Shown here: positions 35,731 through 47,651 of the stretch, piece by piece
Position numbering within the stretch: position 1 is the first letter of the stretch
How the letters are laid out: the number at the start of each line of letters is the position of its first letter
From: Erythroxylum novogranatense
Taxonomy: Eukaryota; Streptophyta; Magnoliopsida; Malpighiales; Erythroxylaceae
Assembly (NCBI GenBank): GCA_029891385.1
Contig: CM057224.1
Span: 31,141,005-31,205,004 of the forward strand
Reading direction: 5' to 3'
DNA length: 64,000 bases
Position numbers and translations under genes: made by a program
Notes under the pieces: generated by a model
Told to the model about the DNA's origin: nothing
The model's database searches: none
What the model saw: the letters and a program-made list of their open reading frames with translations, nothing else

Positions 35731-38099
35731 GTCACTGTAACATCCCATCTCCGATGGGAAGGGTATTTTAGTAAATTGGGACGGGTCAGGAGTATTAAAG
35801 TATATTTCGCATGCACATACGATATATAGCCTCTATGATAGATGGTCATTGCACTTGCACATGGTAAACATGCATTCATGACATTTTAAACAGGTTTCAA
35901 ATTGCGATCTTTTGTGAAATTTATGTGGAAGTTGTACTGGGAAAATTATTTGGAGTCGCCATTGTGTGTTTTACATTTTAGGGATTTATGGAATTTTTCT
36001 GGAATTTTTGAGTCTTTGATGCGGACCGGAAAATTCAATGACCGACTAAGTGAAATGTTTTTGTAGAAAAGACTATTAAATGGCATTGGATTATGGAATA
36101 AATTATTGTGGGAATTATTTAGTGCCATGATTAGAGCTTAAATGGGATTGTCATTTAATTAATTAAGATTAACTAGCTTTTGTCTTTTCTATGTTTTAAA
36201 AGCCAAGTGTCCATTGACATTTAATAACTTTGTCTCTTATGTTCTTCACCTACGAGACTTGTCATGTTTGAAGTCAATAAATTAGTTATAAAAGATCACT
36301 TTCTTGAGTCCCTTTATCATTTACGGCTATCCTTCTTTATTGTATAAGTTATCTTCTTGAGAGTTGAAAAGGGTTATTTTAAAGTGCAAACCTTCATCAC
36401 CAAAGATGCCTTGTTCTCCTCTTTCGAATTTTCCTTTTCCTTTCCCATAAAGAGTTGTCTCCATGGCTCCTTGCTTGCTCTTCTTCACACACAAACCAAG
36501 TTGAAACTTTGAGTTGATGAGAACTTTTGGATTGTTAGTGATAGCCGTGGGTGAAGTGAAGTTTTGGAGAGTTGTAAAGTGTTGGAGAATTTGCAATTTG
36601 ATTTGGTAAGTCTTGATGGTTGTTTTATGATTTTGTTAGTTAGATGCATTCATGGGGAGCAATTATACATGTAATTGATTATCATAGTAGTAGGTTTAAT
36701 TGGGTTTAAATATATGCTTGTATATGGATGAATGAATGAATAAGGTTTCCAATGATTTGGTTTGGTTTTGGATTGAGTGTGTAAGGTTAGATGCATGGAA
36801 AGTAATGAAAGTAAATTGTGTATATGCTGCCAAAGTTTGTTTAAGTATACAAATAAATGTTGTGATAAGTTTATGGCTGAATTAGAGATTTAAGTGGATG
36901 TTTAGTGATGTGTTATTGATGTTAAAAGTGATAGGAGTTAGGTGAATGTTGAAAGCTGGAAAATGAATCTTTGACCTATTGTAATGTTTTGATAATAACT
37001 AATTGTGTAGGTGTGAAAATTAGGTGAGGTTTGGGCCTAATAAAACTTTAGGATGTTGGCTTCAATTTAGTGTGAAATAGGTGTTGTTGAATTGTAATGT
37101 TAGAGAGGCGAAATGTTGCATGGGAAGTTACTGTTTTATTGCCTATGAACAGTAACCGAAACCATAATCTATGAGTTTTACTGATTTTTATAAATTAATT
37201 GATATAGAATTAGGGGCAATGGTCTTCATGAAAGTTGAAGCCTATTAAGTTATATTTCCATTGCCACTGATTTTGCAATTTTTCAATATGTATAGTAGGA
37301 GTTATGGACTGATAATTATTGACAGTTTTTATGAGTTGAGTGAAACCTAGCTGGATTAGCAAATTTGGTGTACATTCTGTTTTTACGGTAATTTTAGTAA
37401 TTTTTTTGAACTGAACTGGTTTTAGGGATCTACTGAAGAGTTTTAGATGACACATTGATCTTGAAATTGGTATATGGAATGTAATTTTTGGAAATCAGAT
37501 GTGGGAGATATGGAATTTCAAAATCTGAACTTGCATTGTGATGTTAAGTACTGATTAGGTCAGTAACTTGCATAACAGATTTGAAATTGTTAGAAATCGA
37601 ACTAGAGATTGAGTTCTTCATGAAACTTGAAGTTTGAGGAGTTATCTTTTCAGGGATATAAAGTTTGGATTTTTCTGACTTGTGTACAGGGAGTTATACT
37701 TATTATAAGTTTACTGCTCAGATTGAATGGTTTCAGAGACAGTAACATTGAGTGAATTAATTGACTGGTTTAGCAATGGAATTTGATTTTGGGTTGGTTA
37801 TGAAAGTTGTAGATGACATTATGAACTTATTGAGCATATTTATGTGGTAATTTTGGCTGAAGAATTTCAGAGTTGTGGAATTTGCAATGTACTGTTCTGT
37901 TTTTATGGGATTGGAGTAGGTAGTAGTTTTGAAGGATTTTGACACCCTTAGGGGTGAAATAAATTATTATGGTCTTCTTGAGAAGAGTAGAGGGTTTTAT
38001 GATCTTTCCAACAAGATAAGATTTGTATTTTCTGAATTGGGTGGTAAGAGATTTGAGTGTTGAAAATTTGGATTGGAATGAAGGAAAAAAAAGGGAAAT

Positions 38100-38250
38100 G
38101 AGGCGAGGTGGAACCTCGCCATTCACTGGCTAGCTAGTCATACAGTGAGGCGAGCTCGATTAGCGCCGTCGCTAGGCGACGCGTCGCCCTAGCGACGGAG
38201 CTGGGCGAGCCGGCCTCGCTGGCGTGAGATTTCTCGCCCCCGCGAGGCTG
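38100..38250. repeat. CG-rich palindrome block, X 5' LTR
   Basis: It starts with GGCGAGGTGGAACCTCGCC (a hairpin). It contains a 33-base near-perfect dyad at 38166-38198 whose centre is GGCGACGCGTCGCC and whose arms are CCGTCGCTA and TAGCGACGG. It ends with CTCGCCCCCGCGAGG. The 3' LTR counterpart is 45765-45925. Confidence 0.85.
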
Positions 38251-38722
38251 GTATATATATATATATATAGTATTTATTTTATTATTTTGGCTTTAAGTGA
38301 CCTGATTGCTTCTCTTGTCAATTTCTTTTCCGTCCGACGTCCGATTGACCTGATTCTTGAGGCATCGGATTCGTATAATATTTAATTTCATTTTGTGATA
38401 ATTTGGGAATTTTTAGACGAGAAATTGACGTAGCTCCGGGTAATTGTTCTATGGTCACTGTTTTATTTATTTTTGGACCGATCGAGGTCCGAATTGAGCA
38501 CTGTCAGTGGCTATAGTTTTCTAATTTTAGATGGAATTTTTATTACGGGAAAAATTAGGATATAGGGCTGGAAATCTCATGAACATGCATTATACATGTG
38601 CATTATACTAATTCGGATTGGATAATTAGTGATCGGATTCCTCTCTGTTTGTTATAGAGGCACATTTGGAGCGTCGATCTCATCGACGTTCTCGAAACTT
38701 CCAGATGTTAGCTCGAATACAG

Positions 38723-39584
38723 GTGAGTAACCTAGTTGGTTCCTCAACCTTTATGTGTTTAAGTTTTTGCAATTATGCCATATGGAGATAATGGAGGGTT
38801 TATAGTTTATGTGTATTTGAATTTGATTGATTTCGGACCATAGGTGTCTGAAATATTTGGAATGAGATAACGAAGTGCTACTTGTGAGTAACTGTTTGTA
38901 AATGTTATATTGGAGATCTCGGACCAGAGGTCCGAGAAAATGGGAAATTGATATTGAAGTGTTAATTGTCTGTTTCGTTTCGATACATTGGATGGGATTG
39001 TAAATGTGATATAGTAGGATGCAATAAATTGGAAATGTAGATAATTGAAATACCGGACCGAAAGTCCGAAGAATTGGCAAATAGTAATGATATGTAAATG
39101 GAAATTGGAATATGTACATTGCACGCATAAACATAAATGTGTGATCGATAAAAGCGGTTGTGACCGAGGCGACCCATCATGTCGGGGCATATCACGCCTA
39201 ACGTATGTGAGAGCTTTTCAGCCAACGCAGGACCTCGGTCCAACGTATTGAGCCAGAGCTCAATGTATCGAGGCTTCAAGCCCATGTTTTGAAAGCCACT
39301 GCTCAACGCAATGTGCCCGCATCTTGGGACGATTTGGTATACAGTCACAACAACGAAATGAAAATGGAACAGTGTCACATGCGCATTGCATATATATATA
39401 ACTGTAAATAACTGAAATATGTGCATGTGTATATGAAATTGGAACTGAAATGTGATAATATGTGATATTACTGTTAATGCTACTGTGTGCTAATATGATT
39501 AGTGAATGCATGAGTTGGGTGAACCATCGATGATGGTTTCTCACTGAGTTCGCAAACTCACCCAACATTGCAACTATTTTTCAG
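38723..39584 (+). other. Possible leader intron in X 5' LTR
   Basis: The donor-like GTGAGTAACCTAGTTGG and acceptor-like CAACTATTTTTCAG enclose 862 bp. The 3' LTR has the same pair at 46398-47255. Confidence 0.5.
39518..39564 (+). promoter_or_regulatory. Conserved double-dyad element, X 5' LTR
   Basis: ACCATCGATGATGGT, then TCTCA-TGAGTTCGCAAACTCA: two inverted repeats side by side, ending about 20 bases before the acceptor-like site. It is also present in X' (33515-33560), the X 3' LTR (47189-47236), D (10354-10402, 17607-17653), F (54467-54514) and G (63541-63588). Confidence 0.85.
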
Positions 39585-39975
39585 GAATTGAAGAGTACCC
39601 CGTTAGTGAACCAGGTGTATGGTTACTACAAGAGAGTCGGTGTCCGATGTCGGATCGATTCACGTCTGCATTCGTGTTATCTTGACTTATGTGTAAATTT
39701 ATATTCCATGAAATTGTATTGAATTGATTGAGGGCCCTAATTGATAAATATTATTTGACATATGATCTTTGATAAAGTGTATGACTAAAAGGGTTTTTGT
39801 ATCACGGGCCGAATCGTTTATTTTAATTTCGCGACTCATTGGTTTTCAAAAAAAATCATAATGAGTTTTAACACTGCAGTTGATTTGCTCTAAGATACTA
39901 CCCTCATGAATTCGCTGGCTTGGATATCACCGTCGATGTCGGGTTCGGGTCTCATGGGAGTGGGTGCTACATTTG

Positions 39976-39992
39976 TGGTATCGAGCCCAAGA
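39976..39992 (+). other. X primer-binding-site-like sequence
   Basis: TGGTATCGAGCCCAAGA begins five bases after the 5' LTR. It matches element C. It resembles the Met-type PBS minus one base. Confidence 0.65.
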
Positions 39993-42900
39993 GTACGTAA
40001 TGTATCCGGGCACATCCAAACCTAGGGTGCATGTATTTAAGTCGTGTCACGGTGAGCGATTCTAACCGATCCCCGAGTAGTATATGAGTCGTATGTATAA
40101 ATAAGTCTCGATCGTTTTAGCGGTTAGAAAAAGTGAGAAAAGGATAATGTGTTAGAATGGGAGAAAAGGAAGTAATGGATATTACCTGATAGGAAAGAGT
40201 GTATGGTGTGATCGACGGTGAATATTTAGTGTATTGATATTGATGGGTATATCGTGAAGTACAATATTGGAGTTATATTGGGTATATCCTTGAATATGAG
40301 TAATTAATAGAGGAAAATAGAGATGTGACAATGGTAAGATTTACAGTGTATAAGGTAAATGACAATAAAGTGTTCTATGATATAGCAAAGTTACAATTGG
40401 GATTGATTACCTTGATGAGAGTTATAAATAAGGATTGGTGATTTGGAGTCAAATTATACATTAAGTGCAAAATCAAGAATGATTTCATATCTATGATATA
40501 GATATGAGTATGGAAATATATGGGTCTAATGCAAAATGAAAAGATTGAAATGTAAGACAATGAAATTGGTAGATGAAAAAGTTGTTGGGTTTAATTGATG
40601 CGCTAAGTAAATGCACACTTGATTATGGGAGCCCTATGTTAAGTGAAAATGTTACCCTGTAATTGAGAAGTTAATGGCTACTTGCTAGCCAGAATTCTTG
40701 TCGGAAAAAAAAAATCCCTTTAGGAGTTAGAAGAAGAAATTAAAGTGCTTATAATGATCAGTTGTGAATGAATTGAGATTGTAGATGGTCCTCACGAGTG
40801 AGGACGAATGTAAACAGGAAGGTTGTTGAGTTCGAATATATTGTCCTGTAAGTGTATATGTGATAGTGGGATTGCCATCATGGGTGAAATGAATAATTTA
40901 TGTGAATATGATATCAGAAGTAATTGGTGGCCTACTACATAAGCTTTGATTATAATGCCGGTAGCTCAAGTTTAAAATGAGTGAGAGTAAGGCATGAGAA
41001 TACTTGTACTGAGTCATTGAGAAAGAAGTGAGACAGTTAAAGATGCTAGCATTGGTAATGAGCTTGAGGAAATAAAATGAGGGACATGAATATAGTAAAG
41101 TCCCCATGATTGAGAATTGGTACCAAAAAGAGAATGGTTATCGAGAATTAAATGCAATTAAGGTATTCTTAGCGGATGATCTATTAACGGGCAAATTGAT
41201 AAGACTATTGAGATATATTGTCGAGATAGGATGTGATGATTTTGGTGATGTATGGCAAGATAGTAGAGGAAAAGAAATTGTTTAAGTGCTCTTCTTGATT
41301 TATCTTCGTGAAGTATCAAGAGTAACTGATTTGTATTACATCTGGCAGAGACTCTAGTGTAAGAGCTAAACTATTTTACTGAAAGAGTGTACATTATGTA
41401 AATGAGATGATTCTGATTATTGAAGAAAAGAATTACTGAATATTAATTATGAATTTGAGGGATTAAAAGTTTATGTTCGAAAGTACTAGACCGATATAAC
41501 GATTGTTTATTTAAGTCGTTGAGTGGTCTATCACGAATAAATTGAGTTATATGAGTCAACTAAGTTTATTGTATTACTAAAAAGGAACATGTTTCAATTG
41601 TGTTTGGAGTGGATAATGGACATAAATATAAGAAATGGATAATGAAAGAGAAATAGATGAATGGGTATAGTTGAGGAAATTGGTCGTTATACAAGTCTCA
41701 TAAGAGTGAATCTTAACTTTGATTGAAGGAATAAAGGATGAATTAGTATGCGAACATGAGATATTGGGAGAATTAATCAAGATATAGGTACTTGATAAAA
41801 TGTGGAAGTTCAAAAGATATGGGTATGTGGAATTGGGAATTTATTAGACCTAACGGAATCTTTGGATGCGTTCAAAATTGTCAAAGATTTTCTGGTTTTA
41901 ACAAATTGACAAGAATAATTGAGGAAACATGTGCATGTTATGGTGATGATCATAAAGGAGACAATTGAAGAATTTACTATCTATCTTGAAGTGTTCGATA
42001 AAGATTACGATGTGATCTATTGAAATTGTATAAAGTGATTTTATGCACCTTGGGACAAATATAATTCCATGGGTGGTATTATGATTGATGATTTGAACTT
42101 TGTTCTCTTGAGTGTGACCTAAAAGCTTGGAGACATCAATCGTGTAAATAGTTTGGAGATGTCTATGAATATACAAATCCATACCGATTGAGTTATTTCA
42201 TGCATTTGAATGATTTGAAAAGGATTCAACGGTGATTAATTCAAACCGAGCTAATGATGCAATTCAAGGATTGAACAAAGTAATAAATTAATTCAATTGC
42301 GAGAAGATCAAAATTTGGGTAATAAAGTCACCAAATCTGGTGTATTAGTGAGTGTTATAGTCGAATTGACAAAGAGGGCAATGAAAGCATTATTATCTAT
42401 GGAATTTTAAGGTTGGTGTGCATCAAAGTGGATAAAACCCAAGTGAGAATGTAGATATTGTAAACCGTATTGAGGAACGGAATTAACTCAATTGTTGAGA
42501 AAATGTTAAGTATAGTTCAAATTAAGAAATATGAGTGAAACTTCGATATAGAACAGTTAGAGAAAATGTAAGGAATGATTGAAGCTTTAAGTTCTAGTAA
42601 GAGTATTATGGAAAAAGCAATTGATTTTGTCAAAGTGAATGATGACATGTGTGATTAACTAACAGGTATTTTGGAGTTCATGGGGATATGAAATTGATGT
42701 ATAGTGCAAAGTAGTTGTGGTATGACAGATAATCAGTATATTAGTGACACCATTCGAATAATGTATAAGGGTCTTCTTGCCAAAAAGGAGTCGTTAGCCC
42801 TATACTATGTGATCAATGCAATACGATGATAGGCTAAGTAAAATAAGGTGGTGACAATGAGTGAATTGATTCACATTGAGGTTATAAATCTCATGAGATT

Positions 42901-43378
42901 TGTGTTTTGATAATAACGGAATCGATAGCGATAAATGAAATATATTGAAGGGTATGGCCTCGGCCAAAATGTACTTAGATGGAAATAAAGGTGTAGTTAA
43001 AGGAAATTGAGTTAAGTGAAAAGGGCCTCTATGCGATTGTGGTGTAAATAGCATTATGGATTGGTAAGCTAGACTAAAATCTAAAAGATGATTCGGATTC
43101 ACAAAGTGTTTCATAGATAGAATTAGGAAATAGTGTTAGGATCCGATATATTTGTTATTGATATTGAAAGTGACGAATTGCGCGTAAGCATGAGAAAGCA
43201 GCAAAATCATGGAAAGTTTGAGAAAGGGAAATAGAGTAATTGATTATTTTTGATCTCCGTTCATTGACAGAATTGGGTCGTGTAGTGAAATCAGTGGGAA
43301 ACAGAGGATAATAATCGAAAAGACTCCCCTGCCTTTCAGATTAATCGTATATGAAATTTCGAGGACGAAATTTTTATT

Positions 43379-43391
43379 AGGAGGGGAGAAT
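43379..43391 (+). other. X polypurine tract
   Basis: AGGAGGGGAGAAT directly before the 3' LTR TGTAACATCC. Confidence 0.88.
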
Positions 43392-46300
43392 TGTAACATC
43401 CCATCTCCGATGGGAAGGGTATTTTAGTAAATTGGGACGGGTCAGGAGTATTAAAGTATATTTCGGCATGCACATACAGTATATAGCCTCTATGATAGAT
43501 GGTCTGTTGCACTTGCACATGGTAAACATGCATTCATGACATTTTCCGGCTTAGGTTTCAAATTGCGATCTTTTGTGAAATTTATGTGGAAGTTGTACTG
43601 GGAAAATTATTTGGAGTGCGCCATTGTGTGTTTTACATTTTTAGGGATTTATGGAATTTTTCGAATTTTTGAGTCTTGGTCCGGACCGGAAAATTCAACC
43701 GATCGACTAAGTGAAATGCTTTTTTTAATTTAAAAGACTATTAAATGGCATTGGATTATGGAATAAATTATTGTGGGAATTATTTAGTGCCATGATTAGA
43801 GCTTAAATGGGATTGTCATTTAATTAATTAAGATTAACTAGCTTTTGTCTTTTCTATGTTTTAAAAGCCAAGTGTCCATTGACATTTAATAACTTTGTCT
43901 CTTATGTTCTTCACCTACGAGACTTGTCATGTTTGAAGTCAATAAATTAGTTATAAAAGATCACTTTCTTGAGTCCCCTTTATCATTTACGGCTATCCTT
44001 CTTTATTGTATAAGTTATCTTCTTGAGAGTTGAGAAAGGGTTATTTTAAAGTGCAAACCTTCATCACCCAAGATGCCTTGTTCTCCTCTTCGAATTTTCC
44101 TTTTCCTTTCCCATAAAGAGTTGTCTCCATGGCTCCTTGCTTGCTCTTCTTCACACACAAACCAAGTTGAAACTTTGAGTTGATGAGAACTTTTGGATTG
44201 TTAGTGATAGCCGTGGGTGAAGTGAAGTTTTGGAGAGTTGTAAAGTGTTGGAGAATTTGCAATTTGATTTGGTAAGTCTTGATGGTTGTTTTTATGATTT
44301 TGTTAGTTAGATGCATTCATGGGGAGCAATTATACATGTAATTGATTATCATAGTAGTAGGTTTAATTGGGTTTAAATATATGCTTGTATATGGATGAAT
44401 GAATGAATAAGGTTTCCAATGATTTGGTTTGGTTTTGGATTGAGTGTGTAAGGTTAGATGCATGGAAAGTAATGAAAGTAAATTGTGTATATGCTGCCAA
44501 AGTTTGTTTAAGTATACAAATAAATGTTGTGATAAGTTTATGGCTGAATTAGAGATTTAAGTGGATGTTTAGTGATGTGTTATTGATGTTAAAAGTGATA
44601 GGAGTTAGGTGAATGTTGAAAGCTGGAAAATGAATCTTTGACCTATTGTAATTTTTTGATAATAACTAATTGTGTAGGTGTGAAAATGAGGTGAGGTTTG
44701 GGCCTAATGAAACTTTAGGATGTTGGCTTCAATTTAGTGTGAAATAGGTGTTGTTGAATTATAATGTTAGAGAGGCGAAATGTTGCATGGGAAGTTACTG
44801 TTTTATTGCCTATGAACAGTAACCGAAACCATAATCTATGAGTTTTACTGATTTTATAAATTAATTGATATAGAATTAGGGCAATGGTCTTCATGAAAGT
44901 TGAAGCCTATTAAGTTATATTTCCATTGCCACTGATTTTGCAATTTTTCGATATGTATAGTAGGAGTTATGGACTGATAATTATTGACAGTTTTTATGAG
45001 TTGAGTGAAACCTAGCTGGATTAGCGAATTTGGTGTACATTCTGTTTTTACGTAATTTTAGTAATTTTTGTGAACTGAACTGGTTTTAGGGATCTACTGA
45101 AGAGTTTTAGATGACACATTGATCTTGAAATTGGTATATGGAATGTAATTTTTGGAAATCAGATGTGGGAGATATGGAATTTCAAAATCTGAACTTGAAT
45201 TGTGATGTTAAGTACTGATTAGGTCAGTAACTTGTATAACAGATTTGAAATTGTTAGAAATCGAATTAGAGATTGAGTTCTTCATGAAACTTGAAGTTTG
45301 AGGAGTTATCGTTTCAGGGATATAAAGTTTGGATTTTTCTGACTTGTGTACAGGGAGTTATGCTTATTATAAGTTTACTGCTCAGATTGAATGGTTTCAG
45401 AGACAGTAACATTGAGTGAATTAATTGACTGGTTTAGCAATGGAATTTGATTTTGGGTTGGTTATGAAAGTTGTAGATGACATTATGAACTTATTGAGCA
45501 TATTTATGTGGTAGTTTTTGGCTGAAGAATTTCAGAGTTGTGGAATTTGCAATGTACTGTTCTGTTTTTATGGGATTGGAGTAGGTAGTAGTTTTGAAGG
45601 ATTTTGACACCCTTAGGGTGAAATAAATTGTTATGGTCTTCTTGAGAAGAGTAGAGGGTTTTATGATCTTTCCAACAAGATAAGATTTGTATTTTTCTGA
45701 ATTGGGTGGTAAGAGATTTGAGTGTTGAAAATTTGGATTGGAATGAAGGAAAAAAAAAAAAGGGAAATGAGGCGAGGTGGAACCTCGCCAGATTCACTGA
45801 GGCTAGCCGTCATACGGTGAGGCGAAGCTCGATTAGGCGCCGTCGCTAGGCGACGCGTCGCCTAAGCGACGGAACTGGGCGAGCCGGCCTCGCTGGCGCG
45901 AGATTTCTCGCCCCCGCGAGGCTGGTATATATATATATATATAGTATTTTATTTTATTATTTTGGCTTTAAGTGACCTGATTGCTTCTCTTGTCAATTTC
46001 TTTTCCGTCCGACGTCCGATTGACCTGATTCTTGAGGCATCGGATTCGTATAATATTTAATTTTATTTTGTGATAATTTGGGAATTTTTAGACGGGAAAT
46101 TGACGTAGCTCCGGGTAATTGTTCTATGGTCACTGTTTTATTTATTTTTGGACCGATCGAGGTCCGAATTGAGCACTGTCAGTGGCTATAGTTTTCTAAT
46201 TTTAGATGGAATTTTTATTACGGGAAAAATTAGGATATAGGGCCGAAAATCTCATGAACATGCATTATACATGTGCATTATACTAATTCGGATTGGATAA

Positions 46301-47646
46301 TTAGTGATCGGATTCCTCTCTGTTTGTTATAGAGGCACATTTGGAGCGTCGATCTCCGACGTTCTCGAAACTTCCAGATGTTAGCTCGGAAGTGCAGGTG
46401 AGTAACCTAGTTGGTTCCTCAACCTTTATGTGTTTAAGTTTTTGCAATTATGCCATATGGAGATAATGGAGGGTTTATAGTTTATGTGTATTTGAATTTG
46501 ATTGATTTCGGACCATAGGTGTCTGAAATATTTGGAATGAGATAACGAAGTGCTACTTGTGAGTAACTGTTTGTAAATGTTATATTGGAGATCTCGGACC
46601 AGAGGTCCGAGGAAATGGGAAATTGATATTGAAGTGTTAATTGTCTGTTTCGTTTCGATACATTGGATGGGATTGTAAATGTGATATAGTAGGATGCAAT
46701 AAATTGGAAATGTAGATAATTGAAATACCGGACCGAAAGTCCGAAGAATTGGCAAATAGTAATGATATGTAAATGGAAATTGGAATATGTACATTGCACG
46801 CATAAACATAAATGTGTGATCAGATAAAAGCGGTTGTGACCGGAGCACCCATCATATCGGGGCATATCACGCCTAACGTATGTGAGCTTTATTTCAGCGC
46901 ATGAGACCTCGGTCCAACGTATTGAGCCGCAGCTCAATGTATCGAGGCTTCAAACCCAATGTTTTCGAGCCACGGCTCAACGCAATGTGCCCGTTCTTGG
47001 GGCGATTTGGTAGCAGTCCTCACAACAACGAAATGAAAATGGAGCAGTGTCACATCGCATTGCATATATATATAATGTAAATAATGAAATATGTGCATGT
47101 GTATATGAAATTGGGCCGAAATGTGATAATATGTGATATTACTGTTAATGCTACTGTGTGCTAATATGATTAGTGAATGCATGAGTTGGGTGAACCATCG
47201 ATGATGGTTTCTCACTGAGTTCGCAAACTCACCCAACATTGCAACTATTTTTCAGGAATTGAAGAGTACCCCGTTAGTGAACCGGGTGTATGGTTACTAC
47301 AAGAGAGTCGGTGTCCGATGTCGGGATCAGTTCACGTCTGCATTCGTGTTATCTTGACTTATGTGTAAATTTATATTCCGCAAAAATTGTATTGAATTGA
47401 TTGAGGGCCCTAATTGATAAATATTATTTGACATATGATCTTTGATAAAGTGTATGACTAAAAAGGGTTTTTGTATCACGGGCCCGAATCGTTTATTTTA
47501 ATTTCGCAGACTCGATTGGTTTTCAAAAAAAATCATAATGAGTTTTAACACTGCAGTGACTGCTCTAGCATACTACCCTCGTGGGTCGCGGGCTTGGATA
47601 TCACCGTCGATGTCGGGTTCGGGTCTCGCGGGAGTGGGGTGCTACA
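43392..47646 (+). repeat. X 3' LTR, 4255 bp
   Basis: Near-identical to 35736-39971 and in the same order: TATAAAAG at 43952-43959, CG block 45765-45925, donor-like site before 46398, dyad element 47189-47236, acceptor-like site to 47255. Differences from the 5' copy cluster at CG-containing words and are often small gaps. Confidence 0.92.
46398..47255 (+). other. Possible leader intron in X 3' LTR
   Basis: GTGCAG/GTGAGTAACC to TATTTTTCAG/GAATTG, 858 bp. The donor context (CAG) is better here than in the 5' copy. Confidence 0.45.
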
Positions 47647-47651
47647 GTCAC

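Larger units (their letters stand above)
35736..39971 (+). repeat. X 5' LTR, 4236 bp
   Basis: In order: TATA box TATAAAAG (36287-36294), CG-rich block (38100-38250) followed by a TA repeat (38251-38270), donor-like ACAG/GTGAGTAACC (intron start 38723), dyad element (39518-39564), acceptor-like TATTTTTCAG (to 39584), GTGGGTGCTACA end. With transcription from the TATA box the leader inside the LTR would be about 3.6 kb. Confidence 0.92.
39972..43391 (+). mobile_element. X interior, 3420 bp, non-coding
   Basis: No open frame longer than about 105 codons and no retroviral motif on either strand. A perfect inverted repeat GTCCTCAC/GTGAGGAC with a 2-base loop lies near 40789-40806. At the end, GAAATTTCGAGGACGAAATTT (43354-43374) is the word that normally closes a Ty3 pol gene, so the interior descends from a coding element. 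Confidence 0.85.
35736..47646 (+). mobile_element. Element X: LARD-type non-autonomous element (Tekay-like LTRs)
   Basis: X begins TGTAACATCC and ends GGGGTGCTACA, with GTCAC at 35731-35735 and 47647-47651. The LTRs are 4236 and 4255 bp. The interior is 3420 bp and has no gag or pol, only a PBS-like start and a PPT. This fits the known large retrotransposon derivative (LARD) plan of about 4.5-kb LTRs and 3.5-kb interior. LTR termini, dyad element and splice-like sites link it to the D/F family, so it may be mobilised by Tekay proteins (inference). The LTRs are very similar, so X is young. Confidence 0.92.

Noticed and set aside
40785..40812. Hammerhead-ribozyme-like stem (GTCCTCAC/GTGAGGAC followed by GAA) in the X interior
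   Set aside because: The required CUGAUGA before the stem and GAAA after it are not present, and no flanking stems I and III could be seen.
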